Source: SZUA-430 sp040080835
GTDB lineage: Bacteria; Pseudomonadota; Alphaproteobacteria; Micropepsales; Micropepsaceae
Assembly (NCBI GenBank): GCA_040080835.1
Contig: JBEBHP010000013.1
Coordinates: 62,001-126,000 of the forward strand
Direction of reading: 5' to 3'
DNA length: 64,000 bases
The notes beneath the pieces were generated by a model. It ran no database searches and was not told the DNA's origin. It saw only the letters and a program-made list of their open reading frames with translations. Below, in pieces: positions 60,849-64,000 of this stretch; position 1 is the stretch's first letter, and every line of letters starts with the position of its first letter. A program made the translations under genes and the position numbers.

Positions 60849-61745
60849 TCAGCGGGGTGTGCAATTGAATGGCCGGCAGCTGGATACCCACCAGTCGGGC
60901 TGGGCTGAACGAATTTGTTCGGCCGATGTCGCCGCTGCTTCCAGTGTCGGAAATATCCCAAAATGGGTCGCGCCACTTCCCGACATTCGCGCCAGAAGGC
61001 ACCCTTGCGTGGCAATCAATGCCTGCTCGACACGCATGATGTCCGGCGCCATGGCCCTTGCGGCCGAAGACAGGTCGTTCCCGGTTCTGTCCAGCCATGC
61101 CACGAAGTCTCTCAAGTCCCGGAATTTCGCTGGCCATACGGGCGCATCCGTTCCCGATCGTATTTTCAGATTCCGAAATACGTCGGCGGTGGGCAAAGCC
61201 AGACCGGGATTAACGAGCACAAACGCAAAAGCCGGCAAGTCGGGAGCCGGAGCCAGAACTTCCCCCGCTCCGCTCATCAGGGAAGGAGCGGCCTTCAAGC
61301 ACACGGGCACATCCGCTCCGATCGACTTGCCGATATCACACAGATCATCAGAATGGATCGGCAGCGACCAATACTGCGCCAACAAAAGCAGGGTTGCTGC
61401 GGCATCGCTTGAACCGCCACCAATACCGGAAGCAACCGGAAGGTTCTTTTCCAGCTGAAGGCGCGCTGGCCTCGTCTTGTGACCATTGTGCCTTGCCCAA
61501 TCCACAAGCGATTGCGCGGCCTTGATGACCAGGTTGTCTGCGTCATGTTCAAGACTGCCTGCAAATGGTCCTGAAATATCGAGCGACAGGCGCTTGCCTT
61601 CACTCACAGTCAGATTGTCGCCTGCATCAGCGAAGACAACGAGACTTTGAAGGTTGTGGTAACCGTCCTCGCGGCGGTCACCGACGTGGAGATAGAGATT
61701 GACCTTGGCGGGGGCAAATCGGTGAGCGGCCTGGGCTGCGATCAC
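60849..61745 (-). CDS. ispE: 4-diphosphocytidyl-2-C-methyl-D-erythritol kinase
   Basis: GHMP-family kinase phosphorylating the 2-hydroxyl of CDP-methylerythritol in the MEP pathway. 298 residues. Seen: FAPAKVNLYLHVGDRREDGYHNLQSLVVF (substrate-binding start), LQLEKNLPVASGIGGGSSDAAATLLLL (ATP loop PxxxGLGSSSA-like) and a later LLARMSGSGATHFGIF. Overlaps the TPR gene stop by 4 bp, a usual arrangement in alphaproteobacteria. Confidence 0.96.
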   Translation of the reverse strand: MIAAQAAHRFAPAKVNLYLHVGDRREDGYHNLQSLVVFADAGDNLTVSEGKRLSLDISGPFAGSLEHDADNLVIKAAQSLVDWARHNGHKTRPARLQLEKNLPVASGIGGGSSDAAATLLLLAQYWSLPIHSDDLCDIGKSIGADVPVCLKAAPSLMSGAGEVLAPAPDLPAFAFVLVNPGLALPTADVFRNLKIRSGTDAPVWPAKFRDLRDFVAWLDRTGNDLSSAARAMAPDIMRVEQALIATQGCLLARMSGSGATHFGIFPTLEAAATSAEQIRSAQPDWWVSSCRPFNCTPR

Positions 61746-63511
61746 TTGCTGCCCTGCCCGGCATTGTCCGCGCGCGAAGGGTTTTTTGGCTGGTCTTCCA
61801 GCCCGACGTCCAGCTTGCGCATGATCTTGGGTTCGTCAGCTTTTTCGGGGGCCATTGCGAGCGCATGCTGCCACTGGAATTTCGCCTCGAGCTTTCGTCC
61901 CGTGCGCCAGTAGGCGTCGCCGAGATGGTCGTTGATCGTCGACAAGCCAGGTTCAAGCAATACGGCCTTCTCCAGATATTCCGTCGCCGCCTTGAAGTTC
62001 CCGAGCCTGTAATGCGCCCAGCCCAGACTGTCGACCACATAGCCGTCATCCGGGCGCAACTCCACAGCACGCTGCAGCATCTCGAGGCCCTCCCTGATGT
62101 TGATGCCGCGATCAACCCAGGAATAGGCGAGGTAGTTCATAACCATTGGCTGCTGGGGCCGGAGCTTCAGTGCCATCCGCAAGTCTGACTCCGCGTCGTT
62201 CCATCGCTTTTCACGCTCATAGGAAACCCCGCGCGTATAGAACAAAGTCCAGTGTCGTTCCTCCGGCCTGGAAATCATAGAGATCGCCTTGGTGTATGCG
62301 GCGGCAGCCTCGGCATACTTGTCCTGGTCACGCAGCACGTCGCCGATCGCAGCGTAGGTGTGTGCATCTTCTTCAGTGCCGTTCAGCGCCTGGTTGAGCG
62401 TCTTGAGTGCATCGTCCGGCCGTTTCAGTTTCTGAAGGTTCTGCGCAATTTGCTGTCGCGAACTTACAAACAAGGGCGACGTTGGCGGGATGCGTTCGTA
62501 TGTGTCGTTTGCATCTTGCCACCGCTCGCCAGCTTCCTGGCGATCAGCCAGCAGCGAGAGCGACAGTTCATGATGAGGGTCGAGAGCCAATGCAAGCTGC
62601 AGGTAAAACACCGGGAGTTCTACTGCCTTGTCATCTGACGAACTTGCGGCAACGCCGTAAAGCGTCTCGGCCATTCCCTGTTTCGCGTCCGAGATCACGC
62701 GGGTCGGCACCCCACCGCCAGCCATTCGGGACAATTCCCGCTGGATGACCGGATTGCCTGGCGCCTTCAACAGGAATGTTTGATACAGCTCCTTTGCTTT
62801 GCCTGCCTGCCCCTGGCGAGCGAGAAAGTTTCCGTAGGCTTGCAGGATCCTTAGCGATTCTCCGTCAGACAGCCTGTTGGCCTCTTCATAGTGGGAAAGT
62901 GCTTCTGCATTTTTGCCTGAGAGATCTTCCATCAACGCCTGGTGATAGAGCGCGAACGCCCGGGTGCCGCCCACGCTGTTCAGCTTTGCCAGAGCATCCG
63001 TCGCGCCCGGCAGATTTCCCTGCGCATAGTCGGCATAGGCGAGACCAACTTTCGCAGCGATCTCTGCCGCGGCGTTGCCGGCAACCTTTTCAAACGCCTG
63101 CGCAGATTTTGCATAGGCGTCGTCACGCAACGCGCGGATGCCAATGACCAAATTGGGCAATCTCGCGCTTGGGACACGCTTGACCAGGTCCTCTGCGTAG
63201 TTGGCAGCCGTGTCGATGTCGCCGCCCGAAACTTCGCTCAACAGTGCGCGCTCAAGAAGCGCCGGGTTCTGCGGATCAAAGGTCAACGCGCTCTTGAAGT
63301 AGCGCGCTGCTGCCTCAGAATCGCGCGCACCTGTTGCATAGCGCCCGGCAAGGTAACTGCCATACCGGTTTGATGCTGCAGGCTTCGTGTCAGACTGAAG
63401 CGGCTGGAACTCGGAACACTGGGTCAGGCCCAGCAGCATGGTGCAGCTGAGCGCCGTGACGAATCCAATCCACTTGATGGCAGTCTTGTTCTGCACCACG
63501 AAACTCCCCAC
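61742..63511 (-). CDS. large TPR-repeat protein, probably envelope-anchored
   Basis: 589 residues, first gene of a TPR-ispE pair. N-terminal hydrophobic segment (residues about 12-30, ending LGLTQC, a possible lipobox with Cys32). At least ten tetratricopeptide units follow, such as YAEDLVKRVPSARLPNLVIGIRALRDDAYAKSAQAFEKVAG, KYAEAAAAYTKAISMI and GYVVDSLGWAHYRLGNFKAATEYLEKAVLLEPG. Interaction scaffold; partner unknown, and the tie to ispE is positional. Confidence 0.88.
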   Translation of the reverse strand: MGSFVVQNKTAIKWIGFVTALSCTMLLGLTQCSEFQPLQSDTKPAASNRYGSYLAGRYATGARDSEAAARYFKSALTFDPQNPALLERALLSEVSGGDIDTAANYAEDLVKRVPSARLPNLVIGIRALRDDAYAKSAQAFEKVAGNAAAEIAAKVGLAYADYAQGNLPGATDALAKLNSVGGTRAFALYHQALMEDLSGKNAEALSHYEEANRLSDGESLRILQAYGNFLARQGQAGKAKELYQTFLLKAPGNPVIQRELSRMAGGGVPTRVISDAKQGMAETLYGVAASSSDDKAVELPVFYLQLALALDPHHELSLSLLADRQEAGERWQDANDTYERIPPTSPLFVSSRQQIAQNLQKLKRPDDALKTLNQALNGTEEDAHTYAAIGDVLRDQDKYAEAAAAYTKAISMISRPEERHWTLFYTRGVSYEREKRWNDAESDLRMALKLRPQQPMVMNYLAYSWVDRGINIREGLEMLQRAVELRPDDGYVVDSLGWAHYRLGNFKAATEYLEKAVLLEPGLSTINDHLGDAYWRTGRKLEAKFQWQHALAMAPEKADEPKIMRKLDVGLEDQPKNPSRADNAGQGSK

Positions 63512-63527
63512 GCGCTCTTCAGGCGGA

Positions 63528-64000
63528 TCACATATTCGGATAGGTTGGTCCGCCGCCGCCTTCCGGTGTGGTCCAGTTTATGTTCTGCGCGGGATCTTTG
63601 ATATCGCAAGTTTTGCAGTGCACGCAGTTCTGAGCATTAATTACAAAGCGCGGATTTCCGCCGGAATTGTCGCGCACGACTTCATAAACCCCGGCAGGAC
63701 AATAGCGTTGGGCAGGTTCAGCGAATTGTGGCAGGTTTTTTGAAATCGGGATCGATGGATCTCTGAGCTGCAGGTGAACCGGCTGGTCTTCTTCGTGATT
63801 CGTGCCGGAAAGAAAAACCGACGACAACTTGTCGAAGCTGAATACGCCGTCGGGCTTTGGATACACGATGGGCTTGCACTCATTCGCGGGCTTCAATGTC
63901 GCGTAGTCCGGCTTGCCGTGCCTGAGTGTAAACGGGCTTGTTCCAAAAATCTGGTTCAGCCACATATCCACTCCACCAAGACCGACACCGAGCACTGTGC
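63528..64000 (-). CDS. electron transfer flavoprotein-ubiquinone oxidoreductase, C-terminal part (cut by right edge)
   Basis: C-terminal 157 codons of ETF-QO, the inner-membrane flavoprotein that passes electrons from fatty-acid and amino-acid dehydrogenases to ubiquinone. Seen: the end of the FAD domain (LSSVFLSGTNHEEDQPVHLQL), the [4Fe-4S] cluster motif YCPAGVYEV and CVHCKTCDIKDPAQNINWTTPEGGGGP. Continues beyond the right edge; the ATG near 63995 is internal. Convergent with nothing; 16 bp before the TPR gene on the same strand. Confidence 0.95.
   Translation of the reverse strand, partial: TVLGVGLGGVDMWLNQIFGTSPFTLRHGKPDYATLKPANECKPIVYPKPDGVFSFDKLSSVFLSGTNHEEDQPVHLQLRDPSIPISKNLPQFAEPAQRYCPAGVYEVVRDNSGGNPRFVINAQNCVHCKTCDIKDPAQNINWTTPEGGGGPTYPNM

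Noticed and set aside
1..64000. tRNA or rRNA genes, riboswitches
   Set aside because: By eye no tRNA-like GGTTCGAATCC arm with matching acceptor stems and no riboswitch core was found in the intergenic gaps. A tRNAscan and Rfam search would settle this.

Overview
The window looks like chromosomal DNA of an alphaproteobacterium. It is GC-rich and densely packed, with many 4-bp ATGA overlaps. Housekeeping neighbourhoods that I associate with that class are present: fabI/histidine phosphatase/aroC; dxs/ispA/xseB; S49 peptidase/tRNA methyltransferase/DUF2007 diverging from a polyprenyl synthase; and ispE/TPR/ETF-QO. I would not name a genus without a search. I see no tRNA, rRNA, CRISPR array or insertion sequence, apart from one domesticated REP-associated transposase.

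Layout. 0-4 kb, minus strand: a type II secretion operon gspF-H-I-J-K running into a prepilin peptidase cut by the left edge. gspG and gspE are not here. 4-14.3 kb is an envelope and secretion region: a SCO1-like copper protein, an ECF sigma/anti-sigma pair divergent from a secreted subtilase with a long Ser/Asp/Gly tract, an outer-membrane barrel protein, a PrtD/PrtE-type type I secretion pair, and a Het-C-like secreted zinc hydrolase. 14.3-19.4 kb: a cation-efflux protein with pdxH, a Sel1-repeat lipoprotein, a CbpA-type DnaJ and a PLP enzyme of Cys/Met metabolism. 19.4-23.7 kb: an emrA-emrB-tetR operon with two palindromic operators and a second, paralogous tetR. 23.7-30.3 kb holds single accessory enzymes. 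30.4-33 kb: fabI, histidine phosphatase, aroC. 33-40.9 kb: rRNA/RNA methyltransferase, a RAYT island bounded by REP pairs, dxs, ispA, xseB and an HDAC-like deacetylase.

40.9-54.1 kb is the more accessory part. It holds a ZntB/CorA-like transporter, two 141-bp palindromic repeats, a PadR/HAAS module with a duplicated membrane domain, a ferritin-like/[Fe-S]/double-CDGSH fusion, a COG4637-type ATPase followed by a degenerate M28 peptidase, a D-cysteine desulfhydrase-like enzyme, a subtilase with a probable autotransporter barrel, an MBL hydrolase and a TMEM175-like channel. 54-64 kb returns to core genes: S49 peptidase, TrmN6-like methyltransferase, octaprenyl synthase, a two-component system, ispE, a large TPR lipoprotein and the C-terminal part of ETF-QO.

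How the genes fit together: the window is rich in export machinery (T2SS, T1SS, autotransporter) and in secreted hydrolases (two subtilases, one Het-C-like). It also carries four isoprenoid steps (dxs, ispE, ispA, ispB). Repeated GGAATAA motifs sit in front of the ECF sigma gene and the T1SS operon and beside the subtilase, suggesting that the 6-10 kb block is co-regulated.
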